A stretch of DNA of 64,000 bases. It comes from Flaviflagellibacter deserti (GTDB lineage Bacteria > Pseudomonadota > Alphaproteobacteria > Rhizobiales > Methylopilaceae). The DNA lies in assembly GCF_042652085.1 (NCBI RefSeq), contig NZ_JBHSJF010000008.1:248001-312000 (forward strand). The letters run 5' to 3'. Positions within the stretch are counted from its first letter, which is position 1. The number at the start of each line of letters is the position of its first letter. The notes under the pieces were generated by a model. That model did no database searches. It saw only the letters and a program-made list of their open reading frames with translations, and was not told where the DNA came from. Below are positions 11,154 through 19,673 of this stretch, piece after piece. Position numbers and translations under genes: made by a program.

Positions 11154-11314
11154 TGACGGTTCCCTTCGGGGATCAATAGGGAATGCGGTGTGGGTTCGCC
11201 CGAAGCCGCGGCTGCCCCCGCAACTGTAAGCGGCTGGGTCTCGCCACATGCCACTGGGCTCGCCCGGGAAGGCGGCGCGATCTTTCAACCCGCGAGCCAG
11301 GAGACCTGCCGTCA
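11154..11314 (+). promoter_or_regulatory. Cobalamin (AdoCbl) riboswitch
   Basis: The plus strand holds the standard cobalamin blocks in order: GACGGTTCCC, AATAGGGAATGCGGTG, the B12-box region GCCCCCGCAACTGTAAGCGG, GCCACTGGG, GGGAAGGC, and the closing GCGAGCCAGGAGACCTGCCGTC split over 11292-11313; the ends pair GACGG/CCGTC. It lies 129 bp before btuB, the usual target, and should shut off uptake-gene expression when adenosylcobalamin is abundant. Confidence 0.96.
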
Positions 11315-11442
11315 GCATGGTCATGCGCGAGAGCGTCGGACGGGGTGTGCCGATGGTTGTCTGACCGCTTCCGCTCGTTCGAGCGGCGGCCCAGGCTTCG
11401 CTCGCGGTGATGCACCATTTGGCGCCGCCGCCCGAGGTCTTG

Positions 11443-13329
11443 ATGTCCCGCGTTGTCCTGCTTGCATCCGTCGCCTGTCTTGCGACCGTTTCTGCCGTTT
11501 CCGCACAAACGATTCCCGAACCCGCGAAGCCGATCGAGCTCGAGCCGATCGTCGTCACGGCGAACCGAACGGACACGCCTGCCAAAGAGGTGGGTAGTGC
11601 GGTTACTGTGATCACGCGCGAGGAGTTGGAGCAGAAGCAGATCCGCCTTGTGTCGGACGCGCTCAGAAGCATGCCGGGCGTCGCGGTGAATCGGGTCGGA
11701 CCGGCTGGCGGACTGACACAGGTCCGCATACGCGGCTCGGAAGGCAATCAGACCCTCGTCCTGATCGACGGCATGGAGGTCAACGATCCGGCTGGCGGCA
11801 GCGAGTTCAACTTCGCCCATCTTTTGGCCCAGGACATCGATCGCATCGAAGTCCTGCGTGGCCCGCAAAGCGCACTCTATGGTTCGGATGCGATCGGCGG
11901 CGTTATCAACATCATCACCCGTCGGGGCGACGGTCCACCGCGCGGTTCGGTCTTCGTCGAAGCCGGCAGCCGGGGCACGGTCGAGGGCGGCGGCTCGATC
12001 AGCGGCAGCACCGACCGGGTCGATTATCTGATCGGCGGCGTCGGCCTGCGCACCGACGGCTTCTCGGCCGCTTCCGAATGGCGGGGCAATACCGAGAAGG
12101 ATGGTTACGATAACGGGACCGTTTTCGGGAAGTTCGGCTTTCAGGCGACCGACAATCTCCGGTTCGACGTGGTCGGCCGCGCCGTCGATTATTACTCCGA
12201 AGGCGACGACGAGGCGTTCGGCAGCGGCGCCTACGACTTCAAGAACGATGTCGACGGCGATGAATTCTACGGCCGGGCGCAGGCGAAGCTCGATCTGTTC
12301 GAAGGACGCTGGCAGCAGATCGTCGGCGCGCTCCGTACCGGTCATAGCTACGACTATCTGTACGACAGCTTCCCGCCGACGAAGTTCGACGGCTTGAAGA
12401 CCAAGTTCGACTACCAGAGCAACGTCTTTGCCGAGACGGGCGAGCTTTCGCACACCTTCACCTTCGCCGCCGATCACGAGAAGGACGAGGCGACGACCGA
12501 GAGCAGCTTTTCGAGCTTCGACAAGTCGCTGGAGCAGACCGGCCTCGTCGGTGAATACAAGCTCGGCGCATGGGACCAGTTCTTCGTCACCGGCAGCGTC
12601 CGTCACGACTTCAACGACGGCTTTGAGGATGCGACCACCTTCCGCATCACCAGCGCCTATATCGTCGAACAAACGGGGACAAAGCTCCGCGCTTCCTACG
12701 GAACCGGCGTCAAGAACCCGACCCTGTTCGAACTCTACGGCCAGACGCCGACCTTCATCCCCAATCCGAATCTGAAGCCGGAGGGCGCGAAGGGCTGGGA
12801 TGTCGGCTTCGACCAGCCGGTGTTCGGCAACGACCTTGTCGTCAACGTGACCTATTTCGACCAGCGGATCGACGATCTGATCCAGCTTCAGGGCCTCACC
12901 GTCGTCAATCTGCCGGGTGAATCAAAGATTCACGGCGTAGAGTTCGGCCTGTCGGCAACGCCGATCGACAATCTCACGCTGCGCGCGTCGTACACCTGGC
13001 TTCAGGGCGAGGACGCCCAGGGCGTGGAACTGATCCGCCGCCCGTCCAACTCGGCGAGCTTCGATGCGAACTACGCCTTCCTCGATGGTCGCGCGAACGT
13101 CAATTTGGGTGTCGTCTACAACGGCACGCAGGACGACCTGCCGTTCTGGCGTCCGGTCGTAGAACTCGACGACTTCGTCCTCGTGAATCTGCGTGGTGGC
13201 TACAAAATCGACGAGCACACGGAGGTCTATGCCCGGGTCGAGAACTTGCTCGATGAGGAATACGAGGAGGTCTACACGTTCGGTGGGACTGGCCGCACCG
13301 CGATTGCCGGCGTGAGGGTCAGCTTCTGA
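11443..13329 (+). CDS. btuB: TonB-dependent vitamin B12 receptor
   Basis: Outer-membrane cobalamin transporter of 628 residues. A cleavable signal peptide (MSRVVLLASVACLATVSAVSA, cut before QT) precedes a TonB box region with EPIVVTANR, a plug domain (about 45-150; GGLTQVRIRGSEGNQTLVLI, split here only by position, and GSDAIGGVINIITR) and a beta-barrel ending in the aromatic C-terminus VRVSF. ATG 11443 is chosen over GTG 11407 and ATG 11410 because it begins the signal peptide and has GAGGT 5 nt upstream. Regulated by the riboswitch; followed by cobalamin adenosyltransferase. Confidence 0.95.
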   Translation: MSRVVLLASVACLATVSAVSAQTIPEPAKPIELEPIVVTANRTDTPAKEVGSAVTVITREELEQKQIRLVSDALRSMPGVAVNRVGPAGGLTQVRIRGSEGNQTLVLIDGMEVNDPAGGSEFNFAHLLAQDIDRIEVLRGPQSALYGSDAIGGVINIITRRGDGPPRGSVFVEAGSRGTVEGGGSISGSTDRVDYLIGGVGLRTDGFSAASEWRGNTEKDGYDNGTVFGKFGFQATDNLRFDVVGRAVDYYSEGDDEAFGSGAYDFKNDVDGDEFYGRAQAKLDLFEGRWQQIVGALRTGHSYDYLYDSFPPTKFDGLKTKFDYQSNVFAETGELSHTFTFAADHEKDEATTESSFSSFDKSLEQTGLVGEYKLGAWDQFFVTGSVRHDFNDGFEDATTFRITSAYIVEQTGTKLRASYGTGVKNPTLFELYGQTPTFIPNPNLKPEGAKGWDVGFDQPVFGNDLVVNVTYFDQRIDDLIQLQGLTVVNLPGESKIHGVEFGLSATPIDNLTLRASYTWLQGEDAQGVELIRRPSNSASFDANYAFLDGRANVNLGVVYNGTQDDLPFWRPVVELDDFVLVNLRGGYKIDEHTEVYARVENLLDEEYEEVYTFGGTGRTAIAGVRVSF

Positions 13330-13386
13330 CGCCGCGACGATGGGTCCGATGCCGCGAATCCTGTCGTCGGTGTCACTTCGAAAGGC

Positions 13387-13431
13387 GAGGCGGACGGTTC
13401 CGGGCTGCGATACAGTCCGGAACGCCGCCTC
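13387..13431 (+). other. Intercistronic hairpin after btuB
   Basis: GAGGCGG (13387-13393) pairs with CCGCCTC (13425-13431), and GTTCCGG (13397-13403) with CCGGAAC (13417-13423), forming a long stem between btuB and the adenosyltransferase gene. There is no U-run, so it is better seen as an mRNA-stability or processing stem than as a terminator. Confidence 0.5.
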
Positions 13432-13457
13432 GGCCCCAGTGTGCGTAAGAGCGTGAA

Positions 13458-13997
13458 ATGAAGATTTATACGAAGGGTGGCGACGCCGGACAGACGTCGC
13501 TGTTCTCCGGCCGGAGGGCGGGGAAGGACGATCCGCTGGTCGCCGCCGTCGGAGATCTCGACGAATTGTCGTCGAGCATCGGACTGGCGGTTCTGGCGAA
13601 CCCGGAAATGCGGCCGAAGCTGCGGGCGATGCAGAAGGCGCTCTATACGATCAGCGCCATCCTGAGCTCGGAAGGCACCCGCTCCAATCTGTCTCTCGAT
13701 CCCGCCGAGACCTTCGCGCTCGAGAAATATATCGACGAGCTGTCCGAGCGCCTGCCGCCTCTGCACGACTTCATCTATCCCGGCGATTCCGAAGCCAGCG
13801 CGCGACTGCACATGGCCCGCGCCGTTGCCCGGCGCGCCGAGCGGGCCGTCAGCGTCCTGCAGGATCCGGCGGCGCCCGGCGATGTGCTGGCCTATCTGAA
13901 CCGGATGAGCGATGCTTTGTTCGTGATGGCGCGCTGGGCTGATTTCGCCGGCGGCCTCGAAGACCTGATGTTCAAGTCGCCTGACGCGGAGAAGTAG
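13458..13997 (+). CDS. pduO: Cob(I)alamin adenosyltransferase, PduO type
   Basis: Transfers the adenosyl group of ATP to cob(I)alamin in the cytoplasm, completing conversion of imported B12 to the coenzyme. 179 residues, normal for PduO-type enzymes. Motifs: ATP-binding YTKGGDAGQTSL at the N-terminus, RAVARRAERAV, and the C-terminal LNRMSDALFVMARW. Lies in the riboswitch-controlled btuB unit, so uptake and activation of cobalamin would be co-regulated; the B12-dependent metH is divergent from the same region. Its stop is directly followed by the ATG of the next gene. Confidence 0.95.
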   Translation: MKIYTKGGDAGQTSLFSGRRAGKDDPLVAAVGDLDELSSSIGLAVLANPEMRPKLRAMQKALYTISAILSSEGTRSNLSLDPAETFALEKYIDELSERLPPLHDFIYPGDSEASARLHMARAVARRAERAVSVLQDPAAPGDVLAYLNRMSDALFVMARWADFAGGLEDLMFKSPDAEK

Positions 13998-14633
13998 ATG
14001 TCGATCGAGCACTGGCTGGCATTCGTCGCGGCAGCCTCGGTGCTTCTCGTCATCCCGGGTCCGACGATCCTGCTGGTGATCTCCTATGCGCTCGGCCATG
14101 GCCGCAAGGTCGCCGCCGCGAGCGTGGCCGGCGTGGCTTTGGGCGACTTCACCGCGATGACCGCCTCGATGCTGGGTCTCGGCGCATTGCTCGCGACCTC
14201 GGCGACGATCTTCACCGTCCTCAAATGGATCGGTGGCGCCTATCTCGTCTTTCTCGGGATCAGGCTGTGGCGCACTCCGGTCGCCGACTCGTCTGCGGGA
14301 GGCGTGCCGGAAACGCCGGCCGAGAAGCCGCTCCGCATCTTCCTGCATACTTACGTCGTCACAGCGCTGAACCCGAAGAGCATCCTGTTCTTCGTGGCGT
14401 TCCTGCCTCAGTTCCTAAACCTGACGAAGCCGATCGTCGTGCAGATGGCGATCTTCGAGACGACGTTCCTCGTCCTCGCTACGCTGAATGCGGCGCTCTA
14501 TGCCCTGCTTGCCTCGAAGGCGCGCCACGCCATCCGCAAGCCCTCCGTCCAGCGCGCGGTCAACCGGACCGGCGGTTCGCTGATGATCGGCGCGGGCATT
14601 CTCGCCGCCGGATGGAAAAAGGCGGCCGCCTGA
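13998..14633 (+). CDS. LysE/RhtB-family amino-acid exporter
   Basis: Inner-membrane exporter of 211 residues with about six hydrophobic segments. The family signature is near the N-terminus (VIPGPTILLVISYALGHGRK) and the central NPKSILFFVAFLPQF is typical of RhtB-type homoserine/threonine exporters. It begins directly after the adenosyltransferase stop, so it is probably co-transcribed. Substrate unknown. Its 3' end overlaps the terminator of the convergent aap operon. Confidence 0.9.
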   Translation: MSIEHWLAFVAAASVLLVIPGPTILLVISYALGHGRKVAAASVAGVALGDFTAMTASMLGLGALLATSATIFTVLKWIGGAYLVFLGIRLWRTPVADSSAGGVPETPAEKPLRIFLHTYVVTALNPKSILFFVAFLPQFLNLTKPIVVQMAIFETTFLVLATLNAALYALLASKARHAIRKPSVQRAVNRTGGSLMIGAGILAAGWKKAAA

Positions 14634-14649
14634 CGAACAGGCGACCGCC
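14616..14649 (-). terminator. Rho-independent terminator of the aap operon
   Basis: On the minus strand GGCGGTCGCCTG and CAGGCGGCCGCC form a 12-bp stem with one mismatch and a 5-nt loop, followed by TTTTT. It lies 25 bp beyond the aapP stop and overlaps the end of the convergent lysE-type gene. Confidence 0.85.
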
Positions 14650-14674
14650 TCTTGGTCCCCACCCCCCGTGGAGA

Positions 14675-15454
14675 TCAGTGAAGGATCTGGCTGAGGAACA
14701 GCTTGGTCCGCTCGTGCTGCGGGTTCGAGAAGAATTCCTTCGGCTCGTTCTGCTCGACGATCTGGCCGCGGTCCATGAAGATGACGCGATGCGCGACCTG
14801 ACGCGCGAAGCCCATCTCGTGGGTCACGCAGAGCATGGTCATCCCGGACTCGGCCAGGCTGATCATGACATCCAGCACTTCCTTGACCATTTCCGGATCG
14901 AGAGCCGACGTTGGCTCGTCGAACAGCATGATCTTCGGGTTCATGCAGAGCGAGCGGGCGATCGCGACGCGCTGCTGCTGACCGCCGGAGAGCTGGCCCG
15001 GATATTTGTTCGCCTGCTCGGGAATGCGGACCTTGCGGAGATACTCCATCGCGATGTCCTCGGCCTCCTTCTTGGGTATTTTCTTCACCCAGATCGGAGC
15101 GAGCGTGCAGTTCTCGAGGATGGTCAGGTGCGGGAAGAGGTTAAAGTGCTGGAACACCATTCCGACCTCGCGGCGCACCTCTTCGATCATCTTCAGGTCG
15201 CGAGTCAGCTCGATGCCGTCGACGAAGATGTTGCCGACCTGATGTTCTTCGAGCCGGTTGATGCAGCGGATCATCGTCGATTTGCCGGAACCCGACGGCC
15301 CGCAGATGACGATGCGTTCGCCGCGCGTCACTTCGAGGTTGATGTCACGCAGCACGTGGAACTCGCCATACCATTTGCCGACGCCGACCAGTTCGACGGC
15401 GAGGCCGGCCCGGCGGGGTTCGATCTGTGCTGCTGCGGCAGGCATTGCGTTCAT
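14675..15454 (-). CDS. aapP: General L-amino acid ABC transporter, ATP-binding protein
   Basis: ATPase of the polar amino-acid uptake system, acting on the inner face of the cytoplasmic membrane with AapQ and AapM. 259 residues. Walker A GPSGSGKST, Q-loop MVFQHFNLFPHLT, signature LSGGQQQR, Walker B IMLFDEPTSALDPE and the H-loop VTHEM are all intact. Last gene of aapJQMP, 19 bp after aapM and followed by a clear terminator. Confidence 0.96.
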   Translation of the reverse strand: MNAMPAAAAQIEPRRAGLAVELVGVGKWYGEFHVLRDINLEVTRGERIVICGPSGSGKSTMIRCINRLEEHQVGNIFVDGIELTRDLKMIEEVRREVGMVFQHFNLFPHLTILENCTLAPIWVKKIPKKEAEDIAMEYLRKVRIPEQANKYPGQLSGGQQQRVAIARSLCMNPKIMLFDEPTSALDPEMVKEVLDVMISLAESGMTMLCVTHEMGFARQVAHRVIFMDRGQIVEQNEPKEFFSNPQHERTKLFLSQILH

Positions 15455-15473
15455 ACTCTTGGCTCCGTGACCG

Positions 15474-16994
15474 TCAGCGGTGGCCGGTGTTCAGCCGGCG
15501 CTCCATGAAAACCGAATAGCGGGACATCGAAAAACAGAAGACCCAGTAGATCGCGGCGGCGAAGGCAAAGCCCGTCGCCGGCGTGACCGGGGTCGCCCAG
15601 TTCGGGTCCGAGAAGTTCTGCTGGATGATGCCGAGCAGGTCGAACAGGCCGATGATCAGGACCAGACTGGTGTCCTTGAACAGGCTGATGAACGAGTTGA
15701 CGATGCCCGGAATCACGATGCGCAGCGCCTGCGGCAGAATGATCAGCCGCATGGCCGGCCAATAGGTCAGGCCCATCGCCGCGGCACCCTCATACTGGCC
15801 CTTCGGGATCGCCTGCAGGCCGCCGCGAATGACCTCGGCCATGTACGCGGCCGAGAACAATGCGACACCGATCAGCGCGCGCATCAGCTTGTCGAAGTTG
15901 ACGCCGGCCGGCAGGAACAGCGGCAGCATCACGCTCGCCATGAACAACACGGTGATTAGCGGCACGCCGCGCCAGAATTCGATGAAAGCGATTGAGAGCG
16001 TCTTCACCACGGGCAGGTCCGACTTTCGGCCGAGCGCGAGAAGGATGCCGAGCGGCAGCGACGCGACGATGCCGACGACAGCGATCACCATGGTCAGCAT
16101 CAGGCCGCCCCAGAGCGGGGTCTCGACATGAGCAAGGCCGAAATCGATGGTGACGATCGCATAGGCGATCAGCATCGCCGCCGGGATGGTCAGCACGGTA
16201 CCGATCATGCCCCATCCGCCGGCGCTGGCGTTCCTCATCGTCGAAATGACACCGAGCACGACGGCGGCTATCGAGGCCAATGCCAGAGCGAGCGAGCCAA
16301 GCGGGAATTCGCGCGGGCCGCTGCCGAGGTCCATGCGTATGGCAGGCGTCGGGATGATGAACGACGCGATGATGCCGAGGATGAACAGGGCGACGCCGAC
16401 AAGGAGAATCTTCAGGGCAAGACTCGACAAACCCGTCAGCCCGGCGGGCGAACGAGTGGCGATCGACAGCAAGAGCGCGCCGGCGAGGAAGGCGGCCAAG
16501 ATCGAGTTCGTCGTGCGCGAGAAATCGAGATCGCCGCCTGTCAGCAGGACAAGCGTAAGGATCGGGAATATCCCGAGCAGGAAGAGGGCGTTCGCACGCT
16601 TGTAGGGCACCTTCGGGATCGCGAGCGGGATCAGTCCCGCGGCGAACAGGAAGAAGACGAGGTCGACACGCCACCGTTCGTCGAGGGGATAGCGCCCATA
16701 GATGAACTGGCCGAGCTTCGCCTTGACGAATGCCCAGCAGGCGGCGCCATGACCCCCGCCCGGAACGAGGCAGGCGTCACGATTCGTGCCTTCCCAGACG
16801 GCGTCGAAGAACAGCCAATTGACGAGCGGCGGCACCGCCCAGGCAACGAAGATCATCGCCGTGATGGTGATGAGCGAATTCATCGGCGTCGAGAACAGGT
16901 TGTTACGGATCCAGGCCGCAGCGCCGACCGCCTGGTTCGGCGGTGGCGAGGGCGGGATCTCGGCCTGGCTGACGTAAGCGAGGGGTTGAGCCAT
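15474..16994 (-). CDS. aapM: General L-amino acid ABC transporter permease, enlarged AapM
   Basis: Membrane subunit of the Aap system. The C-terminal ~220 residues carry the His/Glu/Gln-type permease fold with the EAA loop (GLQAIPKGQYEGAAAMGLT). At 506 residues it is about 100 longer than the AapM proteins I know (roughly 380-430); the extra part is a hydrophobic stretch (about residues 110-290) with several additional predicted membrane segments. The N-terminal cysteine-bearing loop between the first two segments is AapM-like. It starts 3 bp after aapQ. Confidence 0.94.
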   Translation of the reverse strand: MAQPLAYVSQAEIPPSPPPNQAVGAAAWIRNNLFSTPMNSLITITAMIFVAWAVPPLVNWLFFDAVWEGTNRDACLVPGGGHGAACWAFVKAKLGQFIYGRYPLDERWRVDLVFFLFAAGLIPLAIPKVPYKRANALFLLGIFPILTLVLLTGGDLDFSRTTNSILAAFLAGALLLSIATRSPAGLTGLSSLALKILLVGVALFILGIIASFIIPTPAIRMDLGSGPREFPLGSLALALASIAAVVLGVISTMRNASAGGWGMIGTVLTIPAAMLIAYAIVTIDFGLAHVETPLWGGLMLTMVIAVVGIVASLPLGILLALGRKSDLPVVKTLSIAFIEFWRGVPLITVLFMASVMLPLFLPAGVNFDKLMRALIGVALFSAAYMAEVIRGGLQAIPKGQYEGAAAMGLTYWPAMRLIILPQALRIVIPGIVNSFISLFKDTSLVLIIGLFDLLGIIQQNFSDPNWATPVTPATGFAFAAAIYWVFCFSMSRYSVFMERRLNTGHR

Positions 16995-16997
16995 GGA

Positions 16998-18218
16998 TTA
17001 CCGCTCCACCAAAGCCATGCGGAGATTGAACCAGTTCATCAGCGCTGAGGTCAGCAGGCTCATCGTCAGGTAGACGAGCATGGTGATGGCGATGACCTCA
17101 ATCGCCTGGCCGGTCTGATTGAGGACAGTTCCGGCGAACACCGCGACGAGATCCGGATAACCTATCGCAACCGCGAGCGAGGAGTTCTTGGTCAGGTTGA
17201 GATATTGGTTGGTCAGCGGCGGAATGATCACGCGCATCGCCTGCGGAACGATCACGAGCCTGAGCATCTGTGTGCGGGTCAGGCCGAGTGAACCGGCGGC
17301 TTCGGTCTGGCCCTTGCTGACAGCCAGGATGCCGCCGCGGACGATCTCGGCGATAAAGGCGCCGGTATAGACGGAGAGGCCGAGCAGCAGCGCCATGAAT
17401 TCCGGAGCAACAACCATGCCGCCGCGAAAATTGAAGCCCTGAAGGACGGGCACATCCATCGTGAACGGCCCGCCCATGATCACGAAGGCGAGACATGGCA
17501 GGCCGAAGAGAAGGGCGAGAACGACCTTTACCGTCGGGAAGGTTGCACCTGTCAGGACACGCCGCTGCGTCGCCCAGCGGCTTACGAAGATCGCAGCAAT
17601 GATCGCCAGCACGGCGGCCGCGAAGACTATGCCGGCTCCGGCTTCGGCTACTGGCTTGGGCAGGATGAGGCCGCGATTGTTGAGGAAGATGTCGCCCGGC
17701 AGGACGAAACCCGCGCGCGGGCTCGGCAGCAGAGCCAGGACCGCCTTGTACCAGAACAGCAGCTGGAGCAGCGGCGGGATGTTGCGGAAGAACTCGACGT
17801 AGATGGTCGCGATCGAGCGCAGGAGGAAGTTCGGCGACAGGCGGGCGATGCCGACCGTGAAGCCGATGATGGTCGCCAGGATGATGCCGATCACCGACAC
17901 ATACGCCGTGTTGAGAAGGCCGACGAAGAAGGCGCGGCCATAGCTCTCATTGGCGCTGAACGGGATCAGCGAGAACAGGATCTCGAAACCAGCCCGGCCA
18001 GACAGGAAGTCGAAGCCGGAGGCGATGTTCGCCCGGCGCAGGTTTTCGATGACGTTTCCGGTGATCCACCAGCCGAACGCAATGACGAAAATGGCAAGGA
18101 CCAGCTGGTAGCCGATCGCGCGGACTTTCGGGTCGTTCAGGGCGGATGGCTGTGTTGGACCGGCCAGTCTGGCGGTCTCCGATGGCGTATGGGTAACGAT
18201 GCCCGTGTCAGCCGTCAT
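16998..18218 (-). CDS. aapQ: General L-amino acid ABC transporter permease AapQ
   Basis: Inner-membrane permease of 406 residues pairing with AapM. It has the long AapQ-type periplasmic insertion between the first and later membrane segments, the FFVGLLNTAYVSVIGI start of the permease core, and an EAA loop (GGILAVSKGQTEAAGSLGLT). Preceded by aapJ and a strong intercistronic stem, followed 3 bp later by aapM. Confidence 0.95.
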   Translation of the reverse strand: MTADTGIVTHTPSETARLAGPTQPSALNDPKVRAIGYQLVLAIFVIAFGWWITGNVIENLRRANIASGFDFLSGRAGFEILFSLIPFSANESYGRAFFVGLLNTAYVSVIGIILATIIGFTVGIARLSPNFLLRSIATIYVEFFRNIPPLLQLLFWYKAVLALLPSPRAGFVLPGDIFLNNRGLILPKPVAEAGAGIVFAAAVLAIIAAIFVSRWATQRRVLTGATFPTVKVVLALLFGLPCLAFVIMGGPFTMDVPVLQGFNFRGGMVVAPEFMALLLGLSVYTGAFIAEIVRGGILAVSKGQTEAAGSLGLTRTQMLRLVIVPQAMRVIIPPLTNQYLNLTKNSSLAVAIGYPDLVAVFAGTVLNQTGQAIEVIAITMLVYLTMSLLTSALMNWFNLRMALVER

Positions 18219-18243
18219 ATCGCGATGTCTCTAAAAACTAGGT

Positions 18244-18270
18244 GAGGCCAGGCGGGAGTCGCCTGGCCTC
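18244..18270 (-). terminator. Intercistronic stem between aapJ and aapQ
   Basis: GAGGCCAGGCG and CGCCTGGCCTC form a perfect 11-bp stem with a 5-nt loop; on the minus strand a TTTTT run follows 6 nt later. It probably stops or slows part of the transcripts, or protects the 3' end of aapJ mRNA, so that binding protein exceeds permease. Confidence 0.6.
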
Positions 18271-18280
18271 CTTTGTGCGA

Positions 18281-19306
18281 TCAGCGAATCGGCGGGGAGT
18301 ATTGCAGGCCGCCCTTGCTCCAGAGCGCGTTGAGGCCACGCTCGATCTTGAGCGGCGAACCGGCGCCGACGTTACGGTCGAAGATTTCGCCGTAATTGCC
18401 CATCTGCTTGATGAGCGTATAGGCCCAGGTGTTCGGGACGCCCATCGCCTCGCCGAACTTGCTGTCGTCGGCGGCGAGGATGCGCTTCACGTTCGGATTG
18501 GTCGACGACTTCTTGAGCTCGTCGACGTTCTTCGAGGTGATGCCGTACTCCTCGGCCTCGAGCAGCGCGTCATGCGTCCACTTGACGATGTTGAGCCACT
18601 GCACGTCGCCGGCACGGACCACCGGGCCGAGCGGCTCCTTCGAGATGATCTCCGGTAGGACGATATGGGCGTCGGGCTGCTGGAAGGTGAGACGATAGGC
18701 GTAGAGGCCAGACGCGTCGGTCGTCATCGCGTCGCAGCGACCGGCTTCGTAAGCGGCGTTCACTTCGTCGACCTTCTCGAAGACGACCGGAGTGAACTTG
18801 ATGTTGTTCCCCGCGAAGTAGTCGGCGAGGTTGAGTTCCGTCGTGGTGCCGGACTGCACGCAGATCGAGGCGCCGTCGAGCTTGAGGGCGGAGTCGACCC
18901 CAAGGGCCTTCTTCACGATGAAGCCCTGGCCGTCATAATAGTTCACGCCCGCGAAGGTCAGTCCCATCTGGGTGTCGCGCGACATCGTCCAGGTGGTGTT
19001 ACGCGAGAGCATGTCGATCTCGCCCGACTGGAGCGCGGTGAAGCGGTCCTTCGCCGAGAGCGGGGTGAACTTCACCTTTGTGGAATCGCCGAATACGACT
19101 GCGGCGACTGCCTTGCAGTAGTCGACGTCAAGGCCGGTCCAATTGCCCTTGTCATCCGGAGCGGCGAAGCCTGGAAGCCCGGTGTTCACGCCGCACTGCA
19201 CGAAACCTTTAGCCTTGACGCTGTCGAGCGTCGCAGCGCTCGCTACGCCGGCCGTCATCGCTGCGCCAGCCAATCCCAGGATTACGGGAAGGAGATGTTT
19301 TTTCAT
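18281..19306 (-). CDS. aapJ: General L-amino acid-binding periplasmic protein
   Basis: Periplasmic receptor of the Aap transporter, 341 residues. The signal peptide MKKHLLPVILGLAGAAMTAG is followed by a cleavage site near VASA/AT. The mature part is AapJ-like: FVQCGVNTGLPGFAAPDDKG, DVDYCKAVAAVVFGD, SGEIDMLSRNTTWT. ATG 19306 is preferred over the longer frame from 19348 because it opens the signal peptide. Head of aapJQMP, driven by the promoter at 19396-19424. Confidence 0.96.
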   Translation of the reverse strand: MKKHLLPVILGLAGAAMTAGVASAATLDSVKAKGFVQCGVNTGLPGFAAPDDKGNWTGLDVDYCKAVAAVVFGDSTKVKFTPLSAKDRFTALQSGEIDMLSRNTTWTMSRDTQMGLTFAGVNYYDGQGFIVKKALGVDSALKLDGASICVQSGTTTELNLADYFAGNNIKFTPVVFEKVDEVNAAYEAGRCDAMTTDASGLYAYRLTFQQPDAHIVLPEIISKEPLGPVVRAGDVQWLNIVKWTHDALLEAEEYGITSKNVDELKKSSTNPNVKRILAADDSKFGEAMGVPNTWAYTLIKQMGNYGEIFDRNVGAGSPLKIERGLNALWSKGGLQYSPPIR

Positions 19307-19395
19307 TGTTCGCCTCTGCATGGGTACGCATGTCGCCCGAAAGCGCACGAGTCATTGCCGTGCCCCGTTACGTTTCGGGGCGACCCGCGGTGACG

Positions 19396-19424
19396 ATTAC
19401 AGGCCGGGCCATCGGCGGCGTCAA
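19396..19424 (-). promoter_or_regulatory. Sigma-70 promoter of aapJQMP
   Basis: On the minus strand TTGACG is followed after 17 nt by TGTAAT, a good -35/-10 pair. The expected start near 19389 leaves a leader of about 80 nt before aapJ. Confidence 0.6.
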
Positions 19425-19542
19425 GAAAGATTGCATTCACTACGCAAATTCGACAGAAACGTCGCCGCGAATGCTCTCGAAAAGCTCATTTGAACATTTC
19501 GCAGACAGCGAACCCCCCAAAAATTGTGCAGTATATGTACCG

Positions 19543-19577
19543 ATTTATCCGTGAAACAACTCTGAAACACGGTAAAT
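19543..19577. promoter_or_regulatory. Imperfect inverted repeat in the aapJ-amiC intergenic region
   Basis: ATTTATCCGTG (19543-19553) and CACGGTAAAT (19568-19577) are complementary apart from one extra T, with 14 nt between. It lies about 100 bp before amiC and may be an operator or an early leader hairpin. In the rest of 19307-19673, apart from the aapJ promoter, I see no gene. Confidence 0.35.
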
Positions 19578-19673
19578 GCCGAGCGGTCTGCCCGCGACCT
19601 CTTTCCGGGTTGATCAGTCGCCTTCGGATGCCCGACAGTTGGTCGATGACCCCGCCGAGCGCCTCATCTTTCC

